A DNA stretch of 64,000 nucleotides from Pedobacter sp. ASV12 (GCF_016429155.1 NZ_JAELUC010000001.1:124001-188000); one strand, 5' to 3'; positions 1-9,714 are shown, counted from the first letter of the stretch. Made by a program: numbers and translations. The notes: generated by a model from the sequence alone, not told the origin.

Positions 1-1470
1 TTTTTCGATATCGGCTACGCTATTTACAGACACGCCGTTTACCTTGGTAATGATGGCACCTTTTGGCACGTCGTAGTAATCAAAAAGCTGACCGGCTTTT
101 ACATCGGTAACCACCACGCCGTTTTTAAGGTTAAATTTGGCTTTGGCCGCTGCTGATGCAGGCGCAAAAGATGCACCCAATTTGCTTACGGTGGCACCTG
201 TTGGTTTTTCGGCCGGCGCTTTGGTAGAAGCCAGGCTTACATTGCTTTCAGGCTTTAAGGTTACCGTTACGTTTTTCATTGAACCATCGGCTTTCAATAC
301 CGACAGCGCCACTTTATCTCCAGGACGCATACGGCCCACTTTCTCTTGCAGATCTGGCGAATCGAAGATTTCGGTTCCGTTTACTTTTTTAATGATATCG
401 CCTTCTTTAATGCCTGCGGCAGCTGCGCCACCATTAGGCACAACGCCACTAACATAAAGGCCATTAATATCTTTCACTTTTAAACGTTCGGCAACGTCGG
501 CATCCAAAGCTTGGAAGGTTACACCGATATAGCCACGTTTTACAGTACCGAATTCTTTAAAGTCTTCTAAGATTTTTTTGGCCAGGTTGATTGGAATAGC
601 GAAACCATATCCTTCGTTTCTGCCGGTTTCTGAAGCGATAGCGGCATTGATACCGATCAGCTCGCCGTTGGCATTCACCAAAGCGCCGCCACTGTTGCCT
701 GGATTGATGGCCGCATCGGTTTGGATATACGATTCGATGGCATTATTAGCCGGAAGGTCTGGCATCTTGCCGGTTCTTTGATACTCTTCGTATTGTTCGC
801 GGGTTGGTTGTCGCTGTTCTCTATTCAAGATACCGATGTTTCGTGCTTTTGCGCTCACGATACCCGCAGTAACTGTGGTCTGAAAATCCAATGGAAAACC
901 AACAGCAAGCACCCATTCGCCCACCTGCACATTATCAGAGTTGCCCATTTTTACAAAAGGAAGATCTTTTGCATCCACCTTAATCAATGCCAAATCTGTA
1001 TTGGCATCCTTGCCAATTACTTTGGCCATTACTTTTTTCCTGTTCGACAAAACCACTTCGATTTTATCGGCATTGTCAACCACGTGGTTATTGGTTACGA
1101 TATAGCCATCAGGGGTTAAGATTACACCCGAACCCGATGCGGCTCTTGGCACACGTTGCATTCTTCGGCCGCCGCCACCAAAAAACTGTTCAAACATATC
1201 GTCCATGCTGCCACCGCCTTGCTCGGCATCGCTGTTGTTATTGCTGTAAGTAGTCCTGATGTGTACTACCGCCGGAGATACTGCTGCTGCCGCTTGTACA
1301 AAATCAACCGAACCTGATGAAGCCACCTTGATCGGGTTGTTGGCAAACATCATGTTTTGTTTCTCTGCTAATGAGTAGCTATCGTTTTTGCGCTCCAATA
1401 GTTTATAAGCGCCTATTGCAACTGCCCCACCTAAGAAAGCAGCCAACACTATTAATCCTATTTTTTTCAT
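1..1470 (-). CDS. htrA: Do/HtrA-family periplasmic serine protease (3' end cut off)
   Basis: Periplasmic chaperone-protease that degrades misfolded envelope proteins. The start is ATG at 1470; 490 codons are visible and the reading frame leaves the window at base 1, so the end of the protein is missing. An N-terminal membrane anchor or signal (residues 4-21) precedes a trypsin-like domain. The catalytic triad is visible as His129 (TNNHVVDN), Asp159 (NTDLALIK) and Ser260 in GNSGG. A first PDZ domain covers about 290-385 and a second starts near 430 and is truncated. A Gly-rich stretch near residues 97-101 precedes the protease core, as is usual in the family. It is divergent from dapF. A TGTTAA direct repeat lies about 180 bp upstream. 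Confidence 0.95.
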   Translation of the reverse strand, partial: MKKIGLIVLAAFLGGAVAIGAYKLLERKNDSYSLAEKQNMMFANNPIKVASSGSVDFVQAAAAVSPAVVHIRTTYSNNNSDAEQGGGSMDDMFEQFFGGGGRRMQRVPRAASGSGVILTPDGYIVTNNHVVDNADKIEVVLSNRKKVMAKVIGKDANTDLALIKVDAKDLPFVKMGNSDNVQVGEWVLAVGFPLDFQTTVTAGIVSAKARNIGILNREQRQPTREQYEEYQRTGKMPDLPANNAIESYIQTDAAINPGNSGGALVNANGELIGINAAIASETGRNEGYGFAIPINLAKKILEDFKEFGTVKRGYIGVTFQALDADVAERLKVKDINGLYVSGVVPNGGAAAAGIKEGDIIKKVNGTEIFDSPDLQEKVGRMRPGDKVALSVLKADGSMKNVTVTLKPESNVSLASTKAPAEKPTGATVSKLGASFAPASAAAKAKFNLKNGVVVTDVKAGQLFDYYDVPKGAIITKVNGVSVNSVADIEK

Positions 1471-1646
1471 TTGCTAATTATTTACTTTTATTTTAACAAG
1501 CCGGCAACAGCTTTCTTGGCCTCTCCCCCCGGGCGGTTGGCTCAGCTTGCTTTCGCCGAAAATGTATTATTTACTTTTTTACTGATGTGTTACTCAAAAT
1601 TAATACCATATAAACGATATTTGTATCATTCGAACATCCTAATTTT

Positions 1647-1662
1647 TGTTAAAAAATGTTAA
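1647..1662 (+). promoter_or_regulatory. TGTTAA direct repeat, 10-bp period (site A)
   Basis: TGTTAA occurs at 1647-1652 and 1657-1662, exactly one helical turn apart, in the htrA/dapF intergenic region. The second unit ends 8 bp before the dapF -7 element, where an OmpR-family activator could contact polymerase. The same motif recurs at 6823, 13643 and 61696. Function is inferred. Confidence 0.45.
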
Positions 1663-1670
1663 ATCAAATT

Positions 1671-1678
1671 TAGATTTG
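1671..1678 (+). promoter_or_regulatory. dapF -7 promoter element
   Basis: TAGATTTG matches the Bacteroidota -7 consensus TAnnTTTG exactly. A TTTG at 1645-1648 could be the -33 element, but the 22-bp spacer is slightly long and it overlaps the TGTTAA repeat. The predicted leader is about 45 nt. Confidence 0.5.
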
Positions 1679-1727
1679 GATTTTCCGTTTTCCACTAACA
1701 AATATTTTATTTTTAAATGAAGAAAGC

Positions 1728-2513
1728 ATGAACATCAAATTCTCCAAATACCAAGGCGCCGGCAACGATTTTATCCTGATCGACCACCGCATGAGCCCGC
1801 TCGAAAACATTGATAACGAGCTCGTAGCCCAGCTTTGCCACCGCAGGTTTGGCATTGGTGCCGATGGCTTGATGTTTTTGCTGGACCATGAGGATTACGA
1901 TTTTGAAATGGTGTACTATAACGCCGATGGCAAACCTGGCAGCATGTGCGGCAATGGCGGTCGTTGCATCGTGGCTTTTGCCAAACACTTGGGCATTTTT
2001 GACAGCGAAACCAATTTTTTGGCAGTAGACGGCCCACATTATGCCAAAATTACAGCCGAAGGCGATTGGGTAGAGTTGCAGATGATCGATGTTGAACAGG
2101 TAGAAAAAGACGGAGATGCCTTTGTACTGAATACCGGTTCGCCACATTATGTAGCGCAGGTAAAAAACCTGGCTTCCTTAGATGTTTTTAACCAAGGCAA
2201 AGCCATCCGCAACAACGAAACCTACCAAGCCAATGGCATCAACGTAAACTTTGTAGAACCTAAACCCGACCGTTTGTTTGTCCGTACTTTTGAGCGTGGC
2301 GTTGAAGACGAAACCTATGCCTGTGGCACCGGCGTAACGGCAGTTGCCATGGCCATGGCCAAGCACCAGCAACAAATTGGCAAAGTAGAAACACCTATTG
2401 AGGTTTTGGGTGGCAAACTGCAGGTTAACTTCAATTACGATGGCCAAAAATTTACCGATGTATTTTTATGTGGCCCTGCCGAAAAGGTTTTTGACGGAGA
2501 ACTGGATATATAG
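1728..2513 (+). CDS. dapF: Diaminopimelate epimerase
   Basis: Interconverts LL- and meso-2,6-diaminopimelate for lysine and peptidoglycan synthesis in the cytoplasm. The length of 261 aa is a little under the usual 270-280. The two catalytic cysteines are visible in the conserved contexts: Cys74 in GSMCGNGGRC and Cys199 in YACGTGVTAVA. The substrate-binding GAGNDF motif is at residues 10-15. The gene stands alone, divergent from htrA and convergent with the helicase at 2621-4912. The start ATG follows GAAGAAAGC, a weak Shine-Dalgarno-like stretch. Confidence 0.97.
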   Translation: MNIKFSKYQGAGNDFILIDHRMSPLENIDNELVAQLCHRRFGIGADGLMFLLDHEDYDFEMVYYNADGKPGSMCGNGGRCIVAFAKHLGIFDSETNFLAVDGPHYAKITAEGDWVELQMIDVEQVEKDGDAFVLNTGSPHYVAQVKNLASLDVFNQGKAIRNNETYQANGINVNFVEPKPDRLFVRTFERGVEDETYACGTGVTAVAMAMAKHQQQIGKVETPIEVLGGKLQVNFNYDGQKFTDVFLCGPAEKVFDGELDI

Positions 2514-2620
2514 CGAAGGGCGTATAGCGTATTGACACAGGATTAATAGCTAATTTTTACCGCCTCTTGGGTACGGCGCAAAATATAAAATATGTTGTCA
2601 TACCAAACAAACTACCTTCT

Positions 2621-4912
2621 TTAGCTATCGGCCAGGTACACGGCTACCGCAATCTTGATTTCGCTGAAACTGTAGGATTTGCCCAAATGCTCGCGCAGAT
2701 CGTTGAGTCTGATGGTTTTGAGCGTGGTGATGGCCTCCAACATCCGGTCGAGCCTTTTTTGAGACACCAAATCGCTTCCCTTGATTTCGTGCTTGGCTAC
2801 AAAATGAGCCAGATGGCCTTCAATAGTTCCTAAGCTCATTTTTCGCTCTTTGGCAATTTCTTCGGCAGTTTTGCCTTCCTTAAACAAACCCAAGGTCAGT
2901 TCTTTGGTATCGGGCTTAGGCAAGGCCGGCGCTTTACTTTTCTTTTTGCTTTTGAGCTTGGTGTAGCCATCGTCGCTGTTAAAATCTTCTTTGCCACCCG
3001 AATAGGCTTGTCTGATTTGTTCGTTGCGTTTAGGGTTGCGGTGCAAGGCTACAATGTCTTCTTTGGTCAGCTCCCTGTTTTCGCCTGCAGCCACCAACAT
3101 AGCCTTTGCTTTGTTGATTTTTTTAGATTGCTCGTCAAACATCAGTTCCATTTCGAGCAGTTCAAACAGGTATTCCTTGGTTTGTTTTTCGGTTTTTACT
3201 TTTTCGATCAGTTCAAAAATCGAATCGCTCATCGCCATCAATTGTGGCGTAAAATATTGCGTTGCGGCTTCAGTACGCTCGAGCAAAAGCCCAAAACCTT
3301 CGGCGGTACCGGCGCCGGCGCATAAACGCTCTAGTTGCTTTAAAAACTTATCGGCATGAGCCCTTAGCGCAATGAGCGTTTGTTGCAGCTTCACGGCCCA
3401 GCTCAAATGGGTTTGTTTGGCCGATCGCTTTTCGTCTTTGGTATAGCTAAACACATGCTCAAACACATAATTATCCAACGTGGCAAAGTTGAAAGCCTGC
3501 AACAGCGAATGGCGCATAAACGCAAAGCTTTCTCTTTTGATCTGTACGGCCAGGTCTTCCTGTTGCTGCTTGGTCTTGGCAAAATAAGTTACATTTTGAT
3601 CTTGACGGATGCCACGGTCGGAAATGAGCGAGGTGAGCACCAGCCCGTCCAGCGAGCGGAGCCTCGACAGCGCTACATAAATCTGCCCGGGGGCAAAGGC
3701 ATCGCCAATATCGATAATGGCTTTATTAAAAGTAAGCCCCTGACTCTTGTGTACGGTAATGGCCCAGGCCAGCTTGAGCGGAAACTGGGTAAAAGTACCT
3801 GCAATTTCTTCTTCAATCTCATTGGTGGTTTTATTTACCGTATAACGTACATTTTTCCAGGTATACCTTTCCACACTCAGCCGTTGTCTCGAATCTTCGA
3901 ACTTGACTTCTACCAAATCGCTTTCCAGTTTGGTTATCACGGCTATCTTGCCATTAAAAAAGCGCTGTTCGCCGGTTGGATCATTTTTGATAAACATCAC
4001 CTGTGCGCCAACCTTCAGCTCCAATATCCGTTCGGCCGGATACGAACTTTCGCTAAATTCGTCGGTAATCGTTGCCTTATAAAAAGACGATTTCCCTTCC
4101 AATTCGGCCAGGCTGTTTTTGTTCAGCGCATCGGCCTTGTTGTTGTGGGTGGTTAGGGTAATGTAGTTGTCTTTGAGGTCGGGCTGGTAGTTTTGCCGGT
4201 AATACGATTTAAGCAGGGCTACATCGGCGACAGTGACCTGGTTGTTGCGCAGGTTATTGAGCAATTGGATAAAAACCTCGTCGGCCTGCCGGTAGATTTT
4301 TTCAAGCTCGATGTAAATAGGCGGCGATTGCTCGAGCACCAAGGCATCAAAAAAGAAAGCGCTTTTGTAAAATTGGGCCAAAAGCTCCCATTCGGTATTT
4401 TTTACTACCGGTGGCAACTGGTGCAGATCGCCAATAAACAATACCTGGACCCCGCCAAAGCCCGAATTGTTTTTGCGCACATAGCGCAGCACCATATCGA
4501 TGGCGTCGAGCAGGTCGGCCCGCAGCATGCTCACTTCATCGATAATCAAAAGCTCCAAATCCAACAAGATGCGTCGTTTGGTGGCGTTCATGTGCAGGTG
4601 CTTGATAATTGATTTGGGAGTATGGTAATGCTGATAGGCGCCCAACTGCTGATCGGGCACTACTTTAGGCAGAAAAGTTCCGAAAGGCAACTGGAACAAG
4701 GAATGGATGGTTACCCCGGCCGCATTAATGGCCGCAATGCCCGTTGGCGCTACAATAACTGTTTTTTTGTGGGTTAGCGATACCAAATTACGCAGAAAGG
4801 TAGTTTTTCCGGTACCAGCCTTGCCGGTAAGGAAAATATGCCTCGACGTTAAATTGATAAATTTGGCGGCCAACTCTGCCGGCTGGAGCGCTTCCGGTAC
4901 CTGTATCATCAT
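2621..4912 (-). CDS. PIF1-like helicase with C-terminal RecQ-type helix-turn-helix
   Basis: Predicted superfamily 1B DNA helicase of 763 aa. The N-terminal ATPase has Walker A GKAGTGKTTF near residue 31 and Walker B LLIIDEVSML near 123. A UvrD/RecD C-terminal motif (AWAITVHKSQGLTF) lies near 380. The last 100 residues carry a HTH_40-like domain (KTAEEIAKERKMSLGTIEGH) of the kind found at the end of some RecQ proteins, probably for DNA binding. ATG at 4912 is preferred; a GTG at 4915 and an ATG at 4909 are alternatives. It starts 31 nt after the stop of the DUF4153 gene and may be co-transcribed with it. The exact substrate is not evident. Confidence 0.85.
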   Translation of the reverse strand: MMIQVPEALQPAELAAKFINLTSRHIFLTGKAGTGKTTFLRNLVSLTHKKTVIVAPTGIAAINAAGVTIHSLFQLPFGTFLPKVVPDQQLGAYQHYHTPKSIIKHLHMNATKRRILLDLELLIIDEVSMLRADLLDAIDMVLRYVRKNNSGFGGVQVLFIGDLHQLPPVVKNTEWELLAQFYKSAFFFDALVLEQSPPIYIELEKIYRQADEVFIQLLNNLRNNQVTVADVALLKSYYRQNYQPDLKDNYITLTTHNNKADALNKNSLAELEGKSSFYKATITDEFSESSYPAERILELKVGAQVMFIKNDPTGEQRFFNGKIAVITKLESDLVEVKFEDSRQRLSVERYTWKNVRYTVNKTTNEIEEEIAGTFTQFPLKLAWAITVHKSQGLTFNKAIIDIGDAFAPGQIYVALSRLRSLDGLVLTSLISDRGIRQDQNVTYFAKTKQQQEDLAVQIKRESFAFMRHSLLQAFNFATLDNYVFEHVFSYTKDEKRSAKQTHLSWAVKLQQTLIALRAHADKFLKQLERLCAGAGTAEGFGLLLERTEAATQYFTPQLMAMSDSIFELIEKVKTEKQTKEYLFELLEMELMFDEQSKKINKAKAMLVAAGENRELTKEDIVALHRNPKRNEQIRQAYSGGKEDFNSDDGYTKLKSKKKSKAPALPKPDTKELTLGLFKEGKTAEEIAKERKMSLGTIEGHLAHFVAKHEIKGSDLVSQKRLDRMLEAITTLKTIRLNDLREHLGKSYSFSEIKIAVAVYLADS

Positions 4913-4943
4913 CACTTATCTTTTACCCTTTTTTGTTGCGAAC

Positions 4944-6773
4944 CTAACGCTTTTTAACGAGTACGCCACCCTGAAATTCCATCCAGGAGAAATCTTTGTC
5001 TGATTTTTTGAAGGTGCCATTCACGTTGCCGAGTACCAAAGTAACCGTAAAATCCCTCGTTTGCTGCGTCAATTGCATTTCTTGCCACGGAATGTCTTTT
5101 TTATTCATATCGGCAGTGTAATCGTTCTTGTATTTGAAGTAGAGCTTTTGGGCCAGGGCACGCAGGTCAAACACCAAGGGTTCCTGCTCGTTGATGGTAA
5201 GTTTCAACTGGTACTCATCTCTTGCCTTGCCGGTATTATTTCGAGACAGGTACTCGAACTTGAACTTGGCACCTGCAAAACTGCGCTGTTGGTCATCGCT
5301 ATAAAATGCCGAAGGGAAGTAAATATCGTAGTCTTTCACCACAATCCCGACGTTGCTTTCGCTGTCAAAATTAAATTGTACACTTTCATCGTCGAAATTA
5401 ATGTCCTTGATTTTGAGCAAGGCCAAAGCGGTATCGGTTTTTTCTTGTTTGATTTCGTACTTGTATATGACCGTACCATTGGCAAGCTTCTTGTCTATCT
5501 TCTGTTCGATTTGCTTTAAATCGGCCTTGGTAAAGCTTTGCAACGAAGTTAATCCATGCTGTTCTATCAGGTAGCGAACCACTTTCGGCCGTTCTTTCAT
5601 CGCCTGCTTGCTTTGCTGGTGCATCAGTCGCTTAAGCCTGGCCAACTGCGAATACCTGGCTACCGAAAAAGCACTCTGCGGTCCGTAAACCGTTAGCAAG
5701 GCCAATACACAAAGACTGATGGGAATAACCTTGATGTTCTGCTTTTTGCTGAGCAGAAAATAAGCCGTAATTGCAGTTAGCCAAAGTGCCAGTACAATCA
5801 GAACGTAACGCGACTCGGTGATGCCATAATTGCCTACCCTTTTTACAATGGCCAGCACGAGCAGTACCAGCAAAGGGATAATCATGAGGTAAAAGAAACG
5901 CGAAAACAGCCTAATCCAGCCATTGCCTTCACGTTCCCTGATCGGGTAAACCAGCAGCAGCGACAAAATGCCAAAAACCGAATAGCCCAATACCAGGGTA
6001 GAAACAAGGCCTTTGGGCAGTTGCCAGGCAATGGCAATTTTGATTTCGTACACCAATAAAATAGCCAGGTAAATCGTTACCAAGGGGATGAGCACATATT
6101 GCGTAAAGATCTTGAGCGCCTTTGGATAATCTTGCTCTTTTTCGAGGCTATCGAAATCAGAAGGCACGCCGGCCAAAAAGAAAACGGTAGTAAAGCCGGC
6201 GCTCACAAAGGCCAGTAGCTTCATGTACCATTTGTAATTGATGTCGACATTAAACAGCCCATTGATGGCAAACAAGGCAATGGCCAGGCCTGCATAGAGC
6301 ACTCCGGCATAAAAAGCCGAAGTTAAGAAGCGCAAAAGGAGGGTCTTGTTGTACTGCCAGAAGCCATTCAGGTTTGCGCGGCCAATAAAAGGCGCAAAAG
6401 CGACCAGCAAATGAAAGGCAAAAGCCAGTTGCAGAATGCGGTAAATATCATTGGCATTTTTCCAGGGATGGAGCAAAAAGTACAAAGCCACACAAATTGC
6501 CAAGGCCAAAAGCCTAAGCCCCCATTTCCTGCCCTTTGCATAACCATGCGATTCGGCAAAAAGATCGGCAGACAGCAAAAGCGTAAGCGCCAAGTTAGCC
6601 AGCAAAAGCAGCTTAATCAAAACATTGGCCAAAGGGGTATTTTCGCTGTAATTGAGTTCGCTAAGCCAGCACCAAATGATGGTTGATGAAACTGCAAGCA
6701 GAAATTGCAAAGGGAAGCGCACAAATACGCCAGCAGCCCCTCGCCAGAGCATTTGTATCGAAGGTAGTTTCAT
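4944..6773 (-). CDS. DUF4153-type polytopic membrane protein
   Basis: A 609-aa membrane protein of unknown function. About ten to eleven hydrophobic segments occupy the first 390 residues, followed by a soluble C-terminal domain of about 200 residues rich in beta-strand-like sequence. This layout matches the DUF4153 family, common in Bacteroidota. ATG at 6773 (MKLPSIQML) is preferred to an upstream start at 6821 because the latter would overlap the TGTTAA repeats and add a charged 16-residue extension. It is upstream of the helicase on the same strand with a 31-nt gap. Confidence 0.75.
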   Translation of the reverse strand: MKLPSIQMLWRGAAGVFVRFPLQFLLAVSSTIIWCWLSELNYSENTPLANVLIKLLLLANLALTLLLSADLFAESHGYAKGRKWGLRLLALAICVALYFLLHPWKNANDIYRILQLAFAFHLLVAFAPFIGRANLNGFWQYNKTLLLRFLTSAFYAGVLYAGLAIALFAINGLFNVDINYKWYMKLLAFVSAGFTTVFFLAGVPSDFDSLEKEQDYPKALKIFTQYVLIPLVTIYLAILLVYEIKIAIAWQLPKGLVSTLVLGYSVFGILSLLLVYPIREREGNGWIRLFSRFFYLMIIPLLVLLVLAIVKRVGNYGITESRYVLIVLALWLTAITAYFLLSKKQNIKVIPISLCVLALLTVYGPQSAFSVARYSQLARLKRLMHQQSKQAMKERPKVVRYLIEQHGLTSLQSFTKADLKQIEQKIDKKLANGTVIYKYEIKQEKTDTALALLKIKDINFDDESVQFNFDSESNVGIVVKDYDIYFPSAFYSDDQQRSFAGAKFKFEYLSRNNTGKARDEYQLKLTINEQEPLVFDLRALAQKLYFKYKNDYTADMNKKDIPWQEMQLTQQTRDFTVTLVLGNVNGTFKKSDKDFSWMEFQGGVLVKKR

Positions 6774-6822
6774 AACGATAAATGTAATTAAATATTCATC
6801 ATGTTTTCGGCCCCGTAACAAA

Positions 6823-6848
6823 TGTTAAAAAATGTTATCAAATGTTAA
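6823..6848 (+). promoter_or_regulatory. Triple TGTTAA direct repeat, 10-bp period (site B)
   Basis: Three consecutive 10-mers, AATGTTAAAA, AATGTTATCA and AATGTTAAAA, place TGTTAA/T at 6823, 6833 and 6843. The site lies between the divergent DUF4153 gene and the barrel-GLPGLI operon, about 72 bp before the ATG of the latter. A possible -7 element TATATTTT is at 6886-6893. The spacing suits cooperative binding by an OmpR-family regulator; this is inference. Confidence 0.5.
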
Positions 6849-6920
6849 AAAACCATAACTAAATTTTTAGTATTAATTTTTTAGTTATATTTTAGCATCA
6901 GCCAAACAAAACAAACCCCG

Positions 6921-9710
6921 ATGAAATTTATCCGTCTAGCCATTTTCTTAACAATGTGCTACACCAGTGTTGCGCACGCGCAAAATCCATTTGCTATTAA
7001 GGGAATCGTAATCGACAGTGCCGGCAACAGCAAACTCCACTATGCAACCATCAGCATTCTCCATGCAAAAGACTCAACGCTCTATAAATTTACCCGGGCA
7101 ACCACTACGGGCTCTTTTGCTATCGAAAACATGAAAAAGGGAAATTTCATTCTCTTGCTCACCTATCCCGAATATGCGGATTATGTAAATCCGTTCACCT
7201 TGGATTCGGCCAAAACAAGCATCGATTTCAAAAGCATCAACATGAAATCGAAGGCCAAATTGCTGAACGAGGTTATCATCAGAGGCCAAGCCGCAGCCAT
7301 TAAAATCAAAGGCGATACCACCGAGTTTAATGCGGCCAGCTATTCGATACAGCCCAACGACAAGGTAGAAGACCTGCTCAAAAAAATGCCGGGCATACAG
7401 ATTGACAAAGACGGCAAGATCACTGCCCAGGGCAAAGCCGTACCCAAGGTATTGGTTGATGGCGAGGAGTTTTTTGGCGACGATCCTACCCTGGTCACTA
7501 AAAACCTAAGAGCAGATATGGTAGACAAGGTGCAGCTTTATGAAAAATCAAGCGACCAGGCCGCTTTTACCGGTGTTGACGATGGGCAGAAAACCACGAC
7601 CATCAACATCAAGCTGAAGGAGGACATGAAAAAGGGTTATTTTGGCAAAATTGATGCAGGCTATGGCACCAAGGATTTTTACGAAGCCCAAGCCATGTTT
7701 AACCTGTTTAAAGCCAAGCAGAAATTGGCTGTGTATGGCACTTCGGGCAACAATGGCAAAACCGGTCTCGGCTGGGACGATTCCAATAAATATGGTGGCG
7801 GCAGCAACAACATGGAAATATCTGGCGATATGATTTTCTTTAGTGGCGACGACGACGAAATTGATGGCTGGGAAGGCCAATACTATGGCGAAGGTATCCC
7901 AAGAGCTAACAATGGCGGGGTGCACTACGATACCAAATGGCGTGGCGACAAAGAAAGCCTCAACACCAATTACAAAATTGGGGAGATGGATGTGAAACTC
8001 AAAAAGAACACCTTAAACCAAAGAAACTTGCCTACCGACATTAACTTTAGCAACAGCGATGAGGCTTCAGACAAGAGCATTTTTCGCCAAAAGCTTGACG
8101 CAACCTATACCATTAAACTGGATACTACCTCTAACCTGAAAGTATCGATAGACGGAACGCTGAAAAAGAGCAGCAACGAGAGTGATTTTTCGAGCATCAC
8201 CACGAGAGAAAACGGTTCGAAACTGAATACCAGTGAGAGAAGCAATGATGTTGATGGCAATGAACAAGTCTTCAACATCTCTGCCTTCTACAACAAAAAG
8301 CTCAAAAAACTTGGCCGTAACTTTTCTATCAGCTTAAGCCAAAGGATCAACAAAAAAGACAACGAAGGTTATATCAAATCAGATAATGAGTTCTTTGATG
8401 AGAATGGCCTGCCCAAAAGCAGCGAGCTTGTAGATCAGTTTAAAACCAATAAGACCAATATAGCTGCGTTTACCTCAAACTTTACCTACAACGAACCTAT
8501 CAGCAAGTTCTTCTCGCTGGTATTAAATTATGGCTTTAGCGTTAACAACAGTACTTCAGACCGGAAATCATTTAACCAATCGGCCCCCGGCAACTACAAC
8601 TTGCTAGACCCGGAGTTTAGCAACGACTTTGAGGCTACCCAATACACTAATCAGGGTGGTGCTATTTTCAACTACAAGAAAGGCAAAACCGTACTTGGAT
8701 TTGGAACCAAGGTAAACGCGGTTAACTTTGACCAGTACGAAGCGCTTTCCAATACAAGGTACAAAAGAAGCTTCTTCAATTGGCTGCCACAGTTAAATTA
8801 TCAATACAAGTTTTCGTCGCAAAGAGCGATCAGGTTTGGCTACAATGGCTATATGCAGCAGCCTATGGTTGACCAGTTGCAGCCAGTTAAGGTAAATACC
8901 GATCCCTTAAACCAGCAATTGGGCAATCCCGACCTTAAGCCGTCTTTCAGCAGCAGTTTCTCCCTCAACTATAGTTCTTACAAGGTTATCAGCAACCAGT
9001 CTTTTTACTTAAACGGCTATTTTTCTTTCACCAACAACGCCATTGTAAACAACACGACTACCGATGGGGATGGAAAATCGGTCTACCAATCGGTTAACCT
9101 CAACGGAAAGACGCCGGTATCTTATAATTTTTATGCTGGCTTTAGCAGAAAGCTAAAGTTCGTTGGCATGGATGCCGGCCTAAACATCAATGCTGGCGGC
9201 AATACCGGATACAGCTATATCAATGGCCAGTTTAACGAAACCACCAGCAAAAGGTTTGGCCCAAGGGCAAGCCTGAGCAGGTATAACGACAAATTTGAAA
9301 TCAGCTTAGGCTTTGGTCCCAGCTACAATGCCCAAGAGGCATCGTTACAGCCAGAACGTAGCAACAAAGGCTGGGGCACGGCAGGCAATGCCTACGTAAA
9401 GGTTATTTTGCCTAAAAAGATCGCTTTGCAAGCTGATGCCGATTATACCTATACGCCGAGCTCTAAATCATTTAACAGCAGCTTTGAACAAACCATCATT
9501 AACGCTTCGATTTCAAAAAGCTTCTTCAAGAAAGAAGACCTGAAACTGATGTTAAGAGGCAACGACTTACTCAACCAGAACAGGGGCTTTAGCCGCAATG
9601 CATCGGCCAACTCTATTGTACAAACCAGTTACAACAACATCAGCAGGTATTTTATGTTCTCGCTGGTTTGGGATTTCAGCAAAATGGGTGGCGCACCTCA
9701 AAAAAATTAA
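6921..9710 (+). CDS. TonB-receptor-like outer-membrane beta-barrel protein (first paralogue)
   Basis: A 929-aa outer-membrane protein of the Bacteroidota barrel family that resembles TonB-dependent receptors. A signal peptide ends near residue 20 (VAHA|QN). A CarboxypepD_reg-like beta-sandwich covers about 25-110, the LNEVIIRG transition lies near 115, and a plug-like region 130-235 includes KVLVDGEEFFGDDP. The rest is Asn/Tyr-rich alternating strand sequence typical of a barrel. The ligand is unknown. It is followed after 4 nt by a GLPGLI protein, an arrangement seen repeatedly in this phylum. A paralogue is at 48370-51147. It has a triple TGTTAA repeat in its promoter region. Confidence 0.85.
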   Translation: MKFIRLAIFLTMCYTSVAHAQNPFAIKGIVIDSAGNSKLHYATISILHAKDSTLYKFTRATTTGSFAIENMKKGNFILLLTYPEYADYVNPFTLDSAKTSIDFKSINMKSKAKLLNEVIIRGQAAAIKIKGDTTEFNAASYSIQPNDKVEDLLKKMPGIQIDKDGKITAQGKAVPKVLVDGEEFFGDDPTLVTKNLRADMVDKVQLYEKSSDQAAFTGVDDGQKTTTINIKLKEDMKKGYFGKIDAGYGTKDFYEAQAMFNLFKAKQKLAVYGTSGNNGKTGLGWDDSNKYGGGSNNMEISGDMIFFSGDDDEIDGWEGQYYGEGIPRANNGGVHYDTKWRGDKESLNTNYKIGEMDVKLKKNTLNQRNLPTDINFSNSDEASDKSIFRQKLDATYTIKLDTTSNLKVSIDGTLKKSSNESDFSSITTRENGSKLNTSERSNDVDGNEQVFNISAFYNKKLKKLGRNFSISLSQRINKKDNEGYIKSDNEFFDENGLPKSSELVDQFKTNKTNIAAFTSNFTYNEPISKFFSLVLNYGFSVNNSTSDRKSFNQSAPGNYNLLDPEFSNDFEATQYTNQGGAIFNYKKGKTVLGFGTKVNAVNFDQYEALSNTRYKRSFFNWLPQLNYQYKFSSQRAIRFGYNGYMQQPMVDQLQPVKVNTDPLNQQLGNPDLKPSFSSSFSLNYSSYKVISNQSFYLNGYFSFTNNAIVNNTTTDGDGKSVYQSVNLNGKTPVSYNFYAGFSRKLKFVGMDAGLNINAGGNTGYSYINGQFNETTSKRFGPRASLSRYNDKFEISLGFGPSYNAQEASLQPERSNKGWGTAGNAYVKVILPKKIALQADADYTYTPSSKSFNSSFEQTIINASISKSFFKKEDLKLMLRGNDLLNQNRGFSRNASANSIVQTSYNNISRYFMFSLVWDFSKMGGAPQKN

Positions 9711-9714
9711 GACC

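Noticed and set aside
721..1253. Plus-strand frames opposite htrA
   Set aside because: They lie wholly antisense to a strong protease gene and have no domain, signal or promoter.
3380..4156. A 258-codon frame opposite the PIF1-like helicase
   Set aside because: Antisense to a gene with clear helicase motifs; composition reflects the mirror strand.
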